Shown here: positions 1 through 5,994 of the stretch, piece by piece | How the letters are laid out: the number at the start of each line of letters is the position of its first letter | How positions within the stretch are numbered: position 1 is the first letter of the stretch | Assembly: GCA_028696365.1 (NCBI GenBank) | Contig: JAQVHG010000130.1 | Coordinates: 1 to 6,368 of the forward strand | Source: Methanofollis sp. | GTDB lineage: Archaea; Halobacteriota; Methanomicrobia; Methanomicrobiales; Methanofollaceae | DNA: 6,368 nucleotides | Direction of reading: 5' to 3' | Notes under the pieces: model-generated | What the model saw: only the letters and a program-made list of their open reading frames with translations | Databases searched by the model: none | Told to the model about the DNA's origin: nothing | Position numbers and translations under genes: made by a program

Positions 1-2065
1 CAGGGACCAGCCTGAAGTAGAGTTTATCCTCGCCCTTTTTGATCTGGTGACCGATCTTCCTGAGCCCGAGTTCGACCTCGACCGGTACTGAGACCGAGAG
101 TTTCGGCTCTGTCCCTCCGATGACGGCATGGTTCGAGAACGAATACCCGAGCATGCTGACGTCCTTTGAAGGGGCTATCTTCTCTCTGTCGAACGGGGTG
201 TCCGCGGTGAGATGACAGATCCCCTTCCCCTGGCAGTAGGCGTCAAACTTCGAGACCTTGTTCTCAAATGCACCAAAGGCCATCGAGCCGTTCAGGTCGA
301 GGTTCTCTGCAAACCAGACCAGAAGTTTGTCCTGATACGGATAGAGGAGATGTGCTTTGAAGTCTTCCATCGTCTCAGCCGGGATGTCGGCGAGGAACGA
401 GTCGACCAGGGAGGTGAGGTACGCGATCTTTCGGTCTGGAGTGAGGTCGGCGAAACGGACGCCGTCGAGGGATGAGTCGAGCAGGACCCGTGCGATCACA
501 TAGGAATAGTTCCAGAAGCCGCCGGCGGCATGATGGTCCTTCCCGCGGTGCTCATGAGCGTACGCTGCCATCAGGTGCGCAAGGTTCTCGTCGACCCGGA
601 AGAGTCGGCAGGTCTCAAGGATGGAGTCGTCGGTGGGAAGGGCGTGAGATTCGGTGAGCGGGTCGATGAACGCTTTTCTCAGTCCTGAGACTGCACGCGC
701 ATAGGAGATGATCTGGGCGTCCCACCCGATGTCGACACCGAAGTCTTCCCTGAGGTGGTGCCGGTATCCGATCTGACTTGCAAAGAGGCTTGGCCCGGCG
801 ATGATGATCGCGGTCCCGTCGACCGCCTGGCCGTCAAGCCTGACAGACTCTGGGACAAGGGGAGATTTTGATCTGGTCTGCTGGGGTGGATGGCAGAGGA
901 CCTCCACGTCTCCAGGTTCCACCGCCTTCCCGTCGACGGTGATCTCTGAGACTGCCGAGGCCGGGATGTCGATGACCTCCAGGGGAGGTTGTTGCATCTC
1001 AGGTACCGCTTTCCTTGCCAGGAGTCTCTGCTGTGCGAGGTCGATCTCGATCTGGCCGGTGTTCTCTGATTCTTCACGGAGGACCGCCGCCGCCATGAAC
1101 CCTTTCATCACAGTCGGGATCCCTGAGTAGAAGAAGGAGGCTTTGTCGACTGAATAGAGCCCCTTGCTCCCCTGCACCCCGATGCTCTCGGAGAATTCGG
1201 TGGGAGTCGAGATCGCCGCATGACAGGAGTTGAGGACATGCTCGAACTCATGGTAGATCTCACGCAGGGTCTCGCGGTCCGGGTCTTTGAGGTCGATCCC
1301 CTTTGGGCCGACGTAGAGGACGCCGGTCTCGAAGATGAGGAAGGGATACAGACCTTTTTTCTTTGCCCATTCGGCAATACCGGTGTGCACAAGGTTGGAG
1401 AGGATGCCGGTCGACTCCTGGAACAGGTGGTAGTAGAACGAGAGCGAGGGGTCGACGTTGTCGAGGTCCTTGCGCATCGAGTTGGAGACCTGAGGCCTCT
1501 CCAGACTTGCCAGGGTGTCGGCGAGTCTGACCCATTCGAGGTAGTCTGTGGCCTTCGGCGTGAGGTCGTCGTGGAAGCCGCGTGTCTTGTGGAGGGCGAC
1601 GGCAATGGATTGGTAGTCTTTGGCGGTCAGGTCAGGGGCGTACTCGGTAGCCCTGAACTCGGTCGCGACCATATGGACATGCTCGGCCGAGAGGTCGAAC
1701 TGTGCTTTCCAGTCTCTGTTGACACATTTGTGAAGGTCGTGGACGGCAAAGAGGGCGATGGCTTCCCGCAGTTCCTCTTGGGAGAGAACGAGGTTTGAAC
1801 CCATCTCTGAGAGACAGCGGTTCAGTTCGACCATGGCCCAGACGCCGTTGCGTATATGGCTCAGCATCGGCTGGTCGACTTTGCCGTATTCGACACTCTT
1901 TGCTGGACGAAGGGCGTATCGGGAGGCCCGAATTGCCGGGTCGACCAGCACGAAATAGTCTGAGAGCACGCGGTACGAGGGAGGGATCTCTCTCCCTGTT
2001 GTCTTCTGGGAAAGTGTTTTTACCTGTTCCAGGAAGAACAGGCCTAAGGGATCATCATTCTTCAT
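1..2065 (-). CDS. cas10d: Type I-D CRISPR effector large subunit Cas10d (Csc3), 5' 688 codons, C-terminus beyond the left edge
   Basis: This frame reads open without a stop from the ATG at 2065 to the window edge, so the gene is partial. It should encode the type I-D large subunit, which in this family takes part in target recognition and carries the HD nuclease. Seen: an N-terminal HD domain with His70 (MLSHIRNG), His109-Asp110 (AVHDLHK) and a late Asp183 in RLADTLAS, the usual layout of the Csc3 HD domain, so the nuclease site appears intact. A strand-like GVLYVGPKG sits at 248-256. A Cys-poor zinc-finger-like region (Cys611, Cys617, then SFSNH at 641-645) follows. Full-length family members are usually about 900-1100 residues, so roughly a third is missing. 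The start overlaps the end of cas6 by 11 bp and has AGGA eight bases upstream, which argues for one translationally coupled operon. No GGDD cyclase motif occurs in the visible part. A type III Cas10 is the alternative, less likely given the HD sequence style and the absence of csm/cmr genes. Confidence 0.85.
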   Translation of the reverse strand, partial: MKNDDPLGLFFLEQVKTLSQKTTGREIPPSYRVLSDYFVLVDPAIRASRYALRPAKSVEYGKVDQPMLSHIRNGVWAMVELNRCLSEMGSNLVLSQEELREAIALFAVHDLHKCVNRDWKAQFDLSAEHVHMVATEFRATEYAPDLTAKDYQSIAVALHKTRGFHDDLTPKATDYLEWVRLADTLASLERPQVSNSMRKDLDNVDPSLSFYYHLFQESTGILSNLVHTGIAEWAKKKGLYPFLIFETGVLYVGPKGIDLKDPDRETLREIYHEFEHVLNSCHAAISTPTEFSESIGVQGSKGLYSVDKASFFYSGIPTVMKGFMAAAVLREESENTGQIEIDLAQQRLLARKAVPEMQQPPLEVIDIPASAVSEITVDGKAVEPGDVEVLCHPPQQTRSKSPLVPESVRLDGQAVDGTAIIIAGPSLFASQIGYRHHLREDFGVDIGWDAQIISYARAVSGLRKAFIDPLTESHALPTDDSILETCRLFRVDENLAHLMAAYAHEHRGKDHHAAGGFWNYSYVIARVLLDSSLDGVRFADLTPDRKIAYLTSLVDSFLADIPAETMEDFKAHLLYPYQDKLLVWFAENLDLNGSMAFGAFENKVSKFDAYCQGKGICHLTADTPFDREKIAPSKDVSMLGYSFSNHAVIGGTEPKLSVSVPVEVELGLRKIGHQIKKGEDKLYFRLVP

Positions 2066-2912
2066 TGACACCGTCCTGGATAGTGACATCCACCTGCCCG
2101 CACCCGCGGGCGACACTTGATCCGACACCTGAGTACTCGGCAAATTTTGCGAGTAGCAGGGTTGCGTTTCTAAACCCTTCTGGGGCTTTTGAGGTGAAGG
2201 AATAGGTACACCGGCCGGCGAAACCTTGTTTGAAGATCGGACGAGGATGTCCTCGTTTCGGATCTTTTACTCTGTTGACCTGCACGCTGTAGGTCGCGAG
2301 CCGGCGCAGGTCAGGTTTTTCGATGAGGTGTCGCCCGAAATCGTCGCGGGAGACTCCGATGCGGAGTTCGTCCGGCGAGATCTGGTTCCATTTTGAAAGG
2401 ACCGAATGGAACACGGCGATCCGGTGGGGGTACATCTCCGTGACGCGTGAATTCCGGTACTGGATGCATGTCGGGGTCAGGAAATTGAAGTTCATGTGTG
2501 GTCGTCGATACCCTCGTGTCTGCTGGACGAGGTCGTCGATCGATACCATCTGGTCCTCGACCTGCTCGATGGTGAAGGCACCCCGGTAGAGGGGAAGTTC
2601 CTTCTGTTCGGTCAGGAGCGGGAGAACAAGATGGCGGAAGATCTCGTCGTCGTGGGGGTCGGTGATCCCGATGCGGAGATGGTAGAGTTCGTGGGGTATC
2701 ACCTCTCTGTGGTGGGGTCTCCCTGTCGATCTGAAGGGGCCGCGGAGGGCTCCAAGGGAGATCGAGGTGACCCTTGAGTCGTGGACTCGCTGACTCACCG
2801 TGGGGTCAGATTCCTTCATGAGTCCCAGCAGCGAGGAGTAAATCTGGTATCCTTCGTGAACTGGTATCTCAAATGGGTAGTCGGGTCTGAGTTTTAGATC
2901 TACTCGCCGCAT
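2055..2912 (-). CDS. cas6: Cas6 CRISPR RNA endoribonuclease
   Basis: A 285-residue protein, normal length for Cas6, the metal-independent enzyme that cuts the CRISPR transcript within each repeat to yield guide RNAs. The N-terminus has the family pattern of a short beta strand (RRVDLKLRP), then a P-x-H-x-GYQIYSSLL segment at 17-29. His44 (VHDSR) sits where the general catalytic His falls in several Cas6 proteins, with Tyr22 or Tyr25 as a possible partner; this assignment is inference. The strongest evidence is C-terminal: a basic glycine segment KQGFAGRCTYSF at 228-239 and the diagnostic glycine-rich loop FAEYSGVGSSVARGCGQV at 257-274, which contacts RNA in characterised members. A Cys replaces the more usual aromatic residue in the final G-x-G. 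The ATG at 2912 fits the family start; no good ribosome binding site precedes it, so leaderless or short-leader initiation is possible. It is the first gene of the cas6-cas10d operon and is divergent from csa3. Confidence 0.9.
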   Translation of the reverse strand: MRRVDLKLRPDYPFEIPVHEGYQIYSSLLGLMKESDPTVSQRVHDSRVTSISLGALRGPFRSTGRPHHREVIPHELYHLRIGITDPHDDEIFRHLVLPLLTEQKELPLYRGAFTIEQVEDQMVSIDDLVQQTRGYRRPHMNFNFLTPTCIQYRNSRVTEMYPHRIAVFHSVLSKWNQISPDELRIGVSRDDFGRHLIEKPDLRRLATYSVQVNRVKDPKRGHPRPIFKQGFAGRCTYSFTSKAPEGFRNATLLLAKFAEYSGVGSSVARGCGQVDVTIQDGVNEE

Positions 2913-3043
2913 ACAATGTGCTGGGTGTCCTCTCCCATCAATCTTTGGTTTGTGTAGGGCAAAAATGGTTGCAAAAAAAGTTCATGTGTTGTGCGGTATT
3001 GCAAAAAAATGAAATCTAAATCCCACGCCGCCAGAAGTACTGT
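2913..3043. promoter_or_regulatory. Divergent cas6/csa3 promoter region
   Basis: These 131 bp separate the ATG of cas6 (minus strand) from the ATG of csa3 (plus strand) and must hold both promoters unless transcription enters from farther away. The region is AT-richer than the flanking genes, with A-tracts near 2960, 2972 and 3002. No unambiguous archaeal BRE/TATA pair can be singled out on either strand. Neither start codon has a strong Shine-Dalgarno sequence. Shared control of both genes, possibly by Csa3 itself, is an inference from the arrangement. Confidence 0.6.
2969..3009 (+). repeat. Pair of direct repeats TTGCAAAAAAA, 30-bp period, between cas6 and csa3
   Basis: TTGCAAAAAAA occurs at 2969-2979 and again at 2999-3009, a start-to-start distance of exactly 30 bp, about three helical turns, so both copies face the same side of the DNA. 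A weaker relative, GGGCAAAAATGG, starts at 2958. The position between two divergent CRISPR genes suggests binding sites for a regulator such as Csa3, but A-tracts arise easily by chance and no binding motif for this protein is known to me. Confidence 0.5.
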
Positions 3044-3703
3044 ATGAAAGTGTACATCTCACCCCTTGGATTTGACACCTCCCATGTCGTCTCATTGATC
3101 GTAAAATATGGGATCGAGGCAGGGGACGAGATCATTCTGTTGATGTCTGATACGAGAGATGAACGGGCTGAGAGTGCGTACACGAGCGTCGCAGAGATGG
3201 TCCACACGATCGACGCCGACATCGCGGTCAGACGGGTCCACCTCGATCACCGTGATTTTTCCGGGATGGTCCTTGCATGCATCGAGGCGGTCAAAGGCAC
3301 GGTGCGCGACACTCCGGGGGCGTCGATCATCGTAAATCTCTCTGGCGGGCCACGCGAGATCCTGGTCGCCCTCACCGTCGCCTCTGTAAGCCATGCGCCA
3401 CAGATCACTCAGTTCACCTCATATTCAGATGTGAGCCGACATCTCTCTGCGATCGATCTGCCCTACCTCACCTCCCCGCTTACGGGCCGGGAGCTGGAGG
3501 TCCTCCAGGACATCCAGGACTCTGGCCCCACCTCGATCTCAGATATTGCGAAACGTGTGCAGATCTCTGAAAGTTCAGCCTCGCGATATTGTGCGCGGTT
3601 GCTCTCGAACCGATTGATCGATCAGACTGCACAAGGGAAGAGCAAATGCGCACATGTCAGGCCGTCTGCGAGGATGGTCCTCTCGATATGCAGGAAGCCC
3701 TGA
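3044..3703 (+). CDS. csa3: Csa3-type CRISPR transcription regulator (CARF domain plus winged HTH)
   Basis: A 219-residue protein of typical Csa3 length. Residues 1 to about 135 form a CARF (Rossmann-like) ligand-binding domain: strand MKVYISPLGFDTSHVV at the start, with the GFDTSHV loop, strand IILLMSDTR at 30-38, and the hallmark NLSGGPREIL at 98-107, equivalent to the ligand-contacting motif of CARF proteins. A linker leads into a MarR/ArsR-like winged helix at about 145-215, with ELEVLQDIQ, then SISDIAKRVQISESSASRYCARLLSNRLI, including a recognition helix near 175-187. Family knowledge: Csa3 proteins are dimeric regulators of cas genes, spacer acquisition or CRISPR arrays, and some bind cyclic tetra-adenylate. 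Target genes here are unknown; divergent cas6-cas10d is the obvious candidate. The ATG at 3044 gives the exact family N-terminus but has no clear ribosome binding site. A run of five T follows the stop at 3723-3727. Confidence 0.88.
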   Translation: MKVYISPLGFDTSHVVSLIVKYGIEAGDEIILLMSDTRDERAESAYTSVAEMVHTIDADIAVRRVHLDHRDFSGMVLACIEAVKGTVRDTPGASIIVNLSGGPREILVALTVASVSHAPQITQFTSYSDVSRHLSAIDLPYLTSPLTGRELEVLQDIQDSGPTSISDIAKRVQISESSASRYCARLLSNRLIDQTAQGKSKCAHVRPSARMVLSICRKP

Positions 3704-3876
3704 GTCGGTTCAGATCTCCCTGTTTTTGATCGATCCCTCCTTTGTGGGTTCTTCCTACGTCGCCACGGAACTGCCTGAGGGTGGTGCATGTCGGTATGGA
3801 GATGGAGGATTTCTACAGAACAGAAAAAAAAGATTTTAAAGGCTTTGTAAAAATCCTCTTGATGGATCTCTCTGGC

Positions 3877-3896
3877 GGGGGGCTTTGCCGCCCCCC
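3877..3896. repeat. GC-rich hairpin, stem GGGGGGC/GCCCCCC
   Basis: A perfect 7-bp stem (3877-3883 with 3890-3896) encloses the 6-nt loop TTTGCC. It is followed at 3920-3925/3934-3939 by a second stem, GGGAGG with CCTCCC and an 8-nt loop. No T-tract follows on the plus strand, so a simple intrinsic terminator is not convincing. From memory, very similar GGGGGGCTTTGCCGCCCCCC strings recur between genes in Methanomicrobiales genomes; this is recollection, not a search result. Confidence 0.6.
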
Positions 3897-3957
3897 AAAC
3901 TCCCCGCATCACGATAGGGGGGAGGACTACAACCCTCCCTCTCTGTGGCCATCTCTC

Positions 3958-4028
3958 CGCCTTCCCGATCCTATCTTCATCTCAGGGGTCCGGGGGCAGC
4001 GCCCCCGGCACAAGCATGAGGGAAGGCG
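3958..4028. repeat. Nested palindromic intergenic element, about 71 bp
   Basis: The outer arms are a perfect 9-bp inverted repeat: CGCCTTCCC at 3958-3966 and GGGAAGGCG at 4020-4028. Inside them lies a perfect 8-bp stem, CCGGGGGC (3990-3997) with GCCCCCGG (4001-4008), and a 3-nt loop AGC. Short complementary pieces TCAT (3976-3979) and ATGA (4016-4019) could extend the fold between the two. A further pair, GATAGG (3913-3918) and CCTATC (3970-3975), links it to the upstream hairpin. The layout could form a cruciform or a structured RNA. It is too short to encode a transposase; a MITE-like or REP-like repeat is plausible. No target-site duplication is evident. Confidence 0.6.
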
Positions 4029-4131
4029 ATGAATTCAGTTCACAGGGAGGTTGTGGTGATGAAAAGAGGATGTTTTCTACAGAGCCATTTTAAAATGAAT
4101 TGAATCACATTCAGGACGTGAAAGATATTAC

Positions 4132-4645
4132 TTACCTCATATCTTTCCAATCTCGAATTCTGCGATCACACTCCTCTCCTGGCAATCGGCTTCCTTTCTG
4201 CTGCATCATTTCGATTGCCTCTATCGCCTTGTATGGGGAGAGTCTCCCTACAGCGACAAGGATATCCAGAACCCATAGGGAACCGTGCAAGATGACCCCT
4301 TCTTTCCGGGCGGCCCTTCGGAGTGGGCCATTCTCCTGAGAGGAGTATTGCCCCTGTGTGTCGTGCAAGGACCATCACTGAGATATCCTCCATTGAAAGG
4401 GCAGGATAGTTCCCTCTGAGTTTGAACATTTCGAGAACCTGTTTGCCATCAAGACCCCGGATCTTGAGTCCAAAATTGTGCAGGTCCACGGCTGGAATTG
4501 TTCTGACTTCACGAAATGCGATATCGGTGGTCAAAAACGCACATTCAAGAGAGAAGAGTTCGTGCAGGTATCCTCCGGCGACTGCGTCAAAGAGCACATT
4601 CGTGTCGATGACACAAGCCGACGGAAGATCCTGCGTGTGATGCAC
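4132..4645 (-). pseudogene. PIN-domain nuclease (VapC-like toxin), broken by a one-base insertion
   Basis: As it stands, translation from the GTG at 4645 gives 159 residues ending at 4166, but the last 50 or so are junk. The N-terminal part is a PIN ribonuclease: VIDTNVLFD with Asp14, Glu46 (FREVR) and Asp87 (MEDISVMVLA), leading to GAILLSGE. The family reads SGDGPLRRAA next, and that sequence is present in another frame from 4330 down to the TAA at 4132, with HGSLWVLDILVA and an RLPGEECDRRIRDW C-terminus. Deleting one A from the AA at 4331-4332 turns GAATGG into GATGG, restores Asp105 and joins both parts into 170 residues, a usual size. Four acidic residues would then be complete. AGGGGGA at 4654-4660 is a good ribosome binding site, and the GTG directly abuts the stop of the upstream HTH-peptidase gene, so the two are an operon. 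Inactivation, or a sequencing error, are the explanations. Confidence 0.85.
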
Positions 4646-5671
4646 CTACTCGGTCCCCCTTGCGATCCCTGGTAGGTGTTCTCCATAGAGTTCACGAGCT
4701 CGAGATGGGGTGATCTTCTTCTCGTTCATGGCCCGCAGGATGAGAAGGTGCATGTACGTGGGCGTCTCTGGTTTTACCTGATCTAATGGCTCTTCTTTCC
4801 CGGTCATCTTCTGGTTCAACTGGATATACAACCGTCGTGCAGTCCCCTTGGTGATAACCCCGAGATCCTGGGCACGGTGGATCCAGGCCTTCATACTCAT
4901 CCCATATTTGTGTTTGAGCAGGTAGAGTTCCCGCAGATCGATTGCATGACGTTTCTTTCCCAGTTCTTTCCACGCCATCTCTTGAGGCACAAGAAATGCC
5001 CCGGCAAAACGATGTGCCGCGTCTTCCTCATCGAGGGATGGTCCGACCTGGAGGAGGAGGTGCCCCAGTTCATGGGCACAATTGTATCGCTGGCGATCTC
5101 CGGTCATGGACTTGTTGATCGCGATCACTGGCGTCTGTTTATCGTGATAAAACATCAGGGCATCAAAGGAGTTGGGCGCTTCAAAGGTCCCGACCTTGAC
5201 ACCGTGCTGCTCCAGCACGTCCATCACATTCTCGATGGGGTCAAGCCCGAGGTTCCATTCTTTGCGGACCTTCTTGGCGATCGCTTCCACGTCTTCAAGA
5301 GTAAATGCCTGATAATCTTTACCTGACGGCAGGTCTAGACTGGTCGTGACGCCAGAGATCATCTCGACCTCAAGATACCGTTCGAGCCAGTCGGTCACCT
5401 TCCCATGAATGATGTTCTCTTCTTTCTTCTTGAGTGATTTTCGGCATCGGTAATGAGGTTCAGACACATTTACCACAATCTGGCGGAAGAAGAAATCAAC
5501 ATTCACATGCAGTGCATTACTCAGGCGGATCAGCATCCTAGAATTTGGGATTACCTCTCCTTTTTCATACTTTGAAATTGCCGGTGCAGTTACTCCTACC
5601 TCCGCGCCGAGGTCCCGCTGGCTCATTCCAGCACCTTTTCTGGCTGCTTTAATTCGTTCTGCAATGCTCAT
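4646..5671 (-). CDS. XRE-family HTH regulator fused to an ImmA/IrrE-like zinc metallopeptidase
   Basis: This protein has 341 residues from the ATG at 5671. A GTG nine bases upstream at 5680 is in frame and would give 344, but GGTGA lies nine bases before the ATG, so the ATG is preferred. Numbering from the ATG, residues 4-60 are a Cro/CI-type HTH with MSQRDLGAEVGVTAPAISKYEKG. After a variable linker, a COG2856 peptidase domain follows at about 125-270: the zinc motif HELGH at 200-204 (CAHELGHLLL) and Glu216 as the likely third ligand in ExxAHRFAGAFLVP. The C-terminus ends in ILRAMNEKKITPSRARELYG, a segment common in such fusions. Relatives cleave or control a repressor or partner after stress, and XRE-peptidase fusions recur in mobile elements and toxin-antitoxin-like pairs. 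Here the partner would be the PIN gene immediately downstream. The protein probably represses its own operon through the inverted repeat upstream. All catalytic residues are present. Confidence 0.88.
   Translation of the reverse strand: MSIAERIKAARKGAGMSQRDLGAEVGVTAPAISKYEKGEVIPNSRMLIRLSNALHVNVDFFFRQIVVNVSEPHYRCRKSLKKKEENIIHGKVTDWLERYLEVEMISGVTTSLDLPSGKDYQAFTLEDVEAIAKKVRKEWNLGLDPIENVMDVLEQHGVKVGTFEAPNSFDALMFYHDKQTPVIAINKSMTGDRQRYNCAHELGHLLLQVGPSLDEEDAAHRFAGAFLVPQEMAWKELGKKRHAIDLRELYLLKHKYGMSMKAWIHRAQDLGVITKGTARRLYIQLNQKMTGKEEPLDQVKPETPTYMHLLILRAMNEKKITPSRARELYGEHLPGIARGTE
4654..4660 (-). promoter_or_regulatory. Ribosome binding site deciding the GTG start of the PIN gene
   Basis: AGGGGGA on the minus strand lies eight bases before the GTG at 4645, inside the last codons of the HTH-peptidase gene. 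No other start codon occurs in frame before the first PIN motif, so this site fixes the start and implies translational coupling with the upstream gene. Confidence 0.6.
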
Positions 5672-5710
5672 ACGCCTCACTCACCTGTCCCAACACCAAT
5701 TCTCACACGA

Positions 5711-5746
5711 GTTTACAAACCTTACAAAATTTGATTATTTGTAAAC
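5711..5746. promoter_or_regulatory. Operator-like inverted repeat GTTTACAAA / TTTGTAAAC upstream of the XRE-peptidase gene
   Basis: A perfect 9-bp inverted repeat has arms at 5711-5719 and 5738-5746 around an 18-bp AT-rich spacer. A third half-site, TTACAAA, lies at 5722-5728, nine bases from the same string at 5713-5719. The block lies about 40-75 bp before the start codon of the HTH gene. Multiple copies of one half-site next to an XRE gene are the usual sign of autoregulation; that the fusion protein binds here is inference. Confidence 0.65.
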
Positions 5747-5764
5747 CATAGGGTAGAAGGACAC

Positions 5765-5775
5765 AATAATATATG
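5765..5775 (-). promoter_or_regulatory. Candidate archaeal TATA box for the XRE-peptidase/PIN operon
   Basis: On the minus strand CATATATTATT is the most TATA-like string upstream of the operon. An archaeal start site about 25 bp downstream would fall near 5742-5745, in the outer arm of the inverted repeat, so a bound repressor would block polymerase. No purine-rich BRE is obvious before it, so the call is tentative. Confidence 0.4.
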
Positions 5776-5941
5776 AACGTTGTTATACTCGTTTTTTGTC
5801 TTGTTTTTATCGACAGAGGGAATTGTCTGTGAATTTTGGTGATGATGCTATTGTGACAATCGCCCTTGTCAGTCTTGTTTCTCTCTCCCCTTCACCCACG
5901 GCCCATTCACATCTTTGTCCCAACGACACACCGCCAACACC

Positions 5942-5959
5942 GCTTATGTAACCATAAGC
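5942..5959. repeat. Short hairpin GCTTATG-TAAC-CATAAGC after the zinc-ribbon gene
   Basis: A perfect 7-bp inverted repeat (5942-5948 and 5953-5959) with a 4-nt loop lies about 35 bp beyond the minus-strand stop codon at 5995. It could mark the 3' end of that transcript or be a protein-binding site. No T-run follows on the minus strand, so an intrinsic terminator is weakly supported. Confidence 0.4.
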
Positions 5960-5994
5960 ACCATCGCCTAGCGCAAGGTGCAGGCCGAGTCCGG

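Larger units (their letters stand above)
3704..4131. other. Gene-free region with GC-rich palindromes between convergent csa3 and the PIN gene
   Basis: I see no credible gene in these 428 bp. Short frames crossing it read through palindromes and have no recognisable domain. The contents are a weak T-tract after csa3 (3723-3727), an A8 run at 3825-3832 that is a T8 run on the minus strand and could act in termination there, a TTTTAAA patch at 3833-3840, a GC hairpin at 3877-3896, a smaller one at 3920-3939, and a nested palindrome at 3958-4028. A perfect 12-bp AT palindrome, CATTTTAAAATG, lies at 4086-4097. The stretch from about 3870 to 4028 resembles a dispersed intergenic repeat rather than a pair of ordinary terminators. 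Confidence 0.6.
5747..5994. other. AT-rich gene-free region between the XRE operon and the zinc-ribbon gene
   Basis: I see no credible gene in these 248 bp. Besides the candidate TATA box it holds T-tracts on the plus strand (5792-5797, 5804-5808), a short palindrome ATTGTGACAAT at 5850-5860, and the hairpin at 5942-5959 just after the stop of the zinc-ribbon gene. The base composition is clearly lower in GC from about 5700 to 5870 than in the coding regions on either side. Confidence 0.5.

Noticed and set aside
1220..1798. A 192-codon plus-strand open frame inside the left gene
   Set aside because: It is antisense to cas10d, whose minus-strand frame is open over the whole stretch and carries HD motifs. 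The plus-strand frame is a by-product of GC-rich codon bias and has no recognisable domain.
3742..4032. A 96-codon plus-strand open frame after csa3
   Set aside because: It reads straight through the GC-rich hairpins and translates to low-quality Pro/Arg-rich sequence; no ribosome binding site or domain supports it.
4086..4097. Perfect palindrome CATTTTAAAATG as an operator or promoter
   Set aside because: It lies between convergent genes with no start codon nearby to regulate, and AT palindromes of this length arise often by chance.
4646..4648. TAG between the HTH-peptidase and PIN genes read as pyrrolysine
   Set aside because: The PIN gene has its own ribosome binding site and GTG start right after the TAG, and the HTH-peptidase ends at a normal family C-terminus, so an ordinary stop is simpler. 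Nothing in the window indicates pyrrolysine use.
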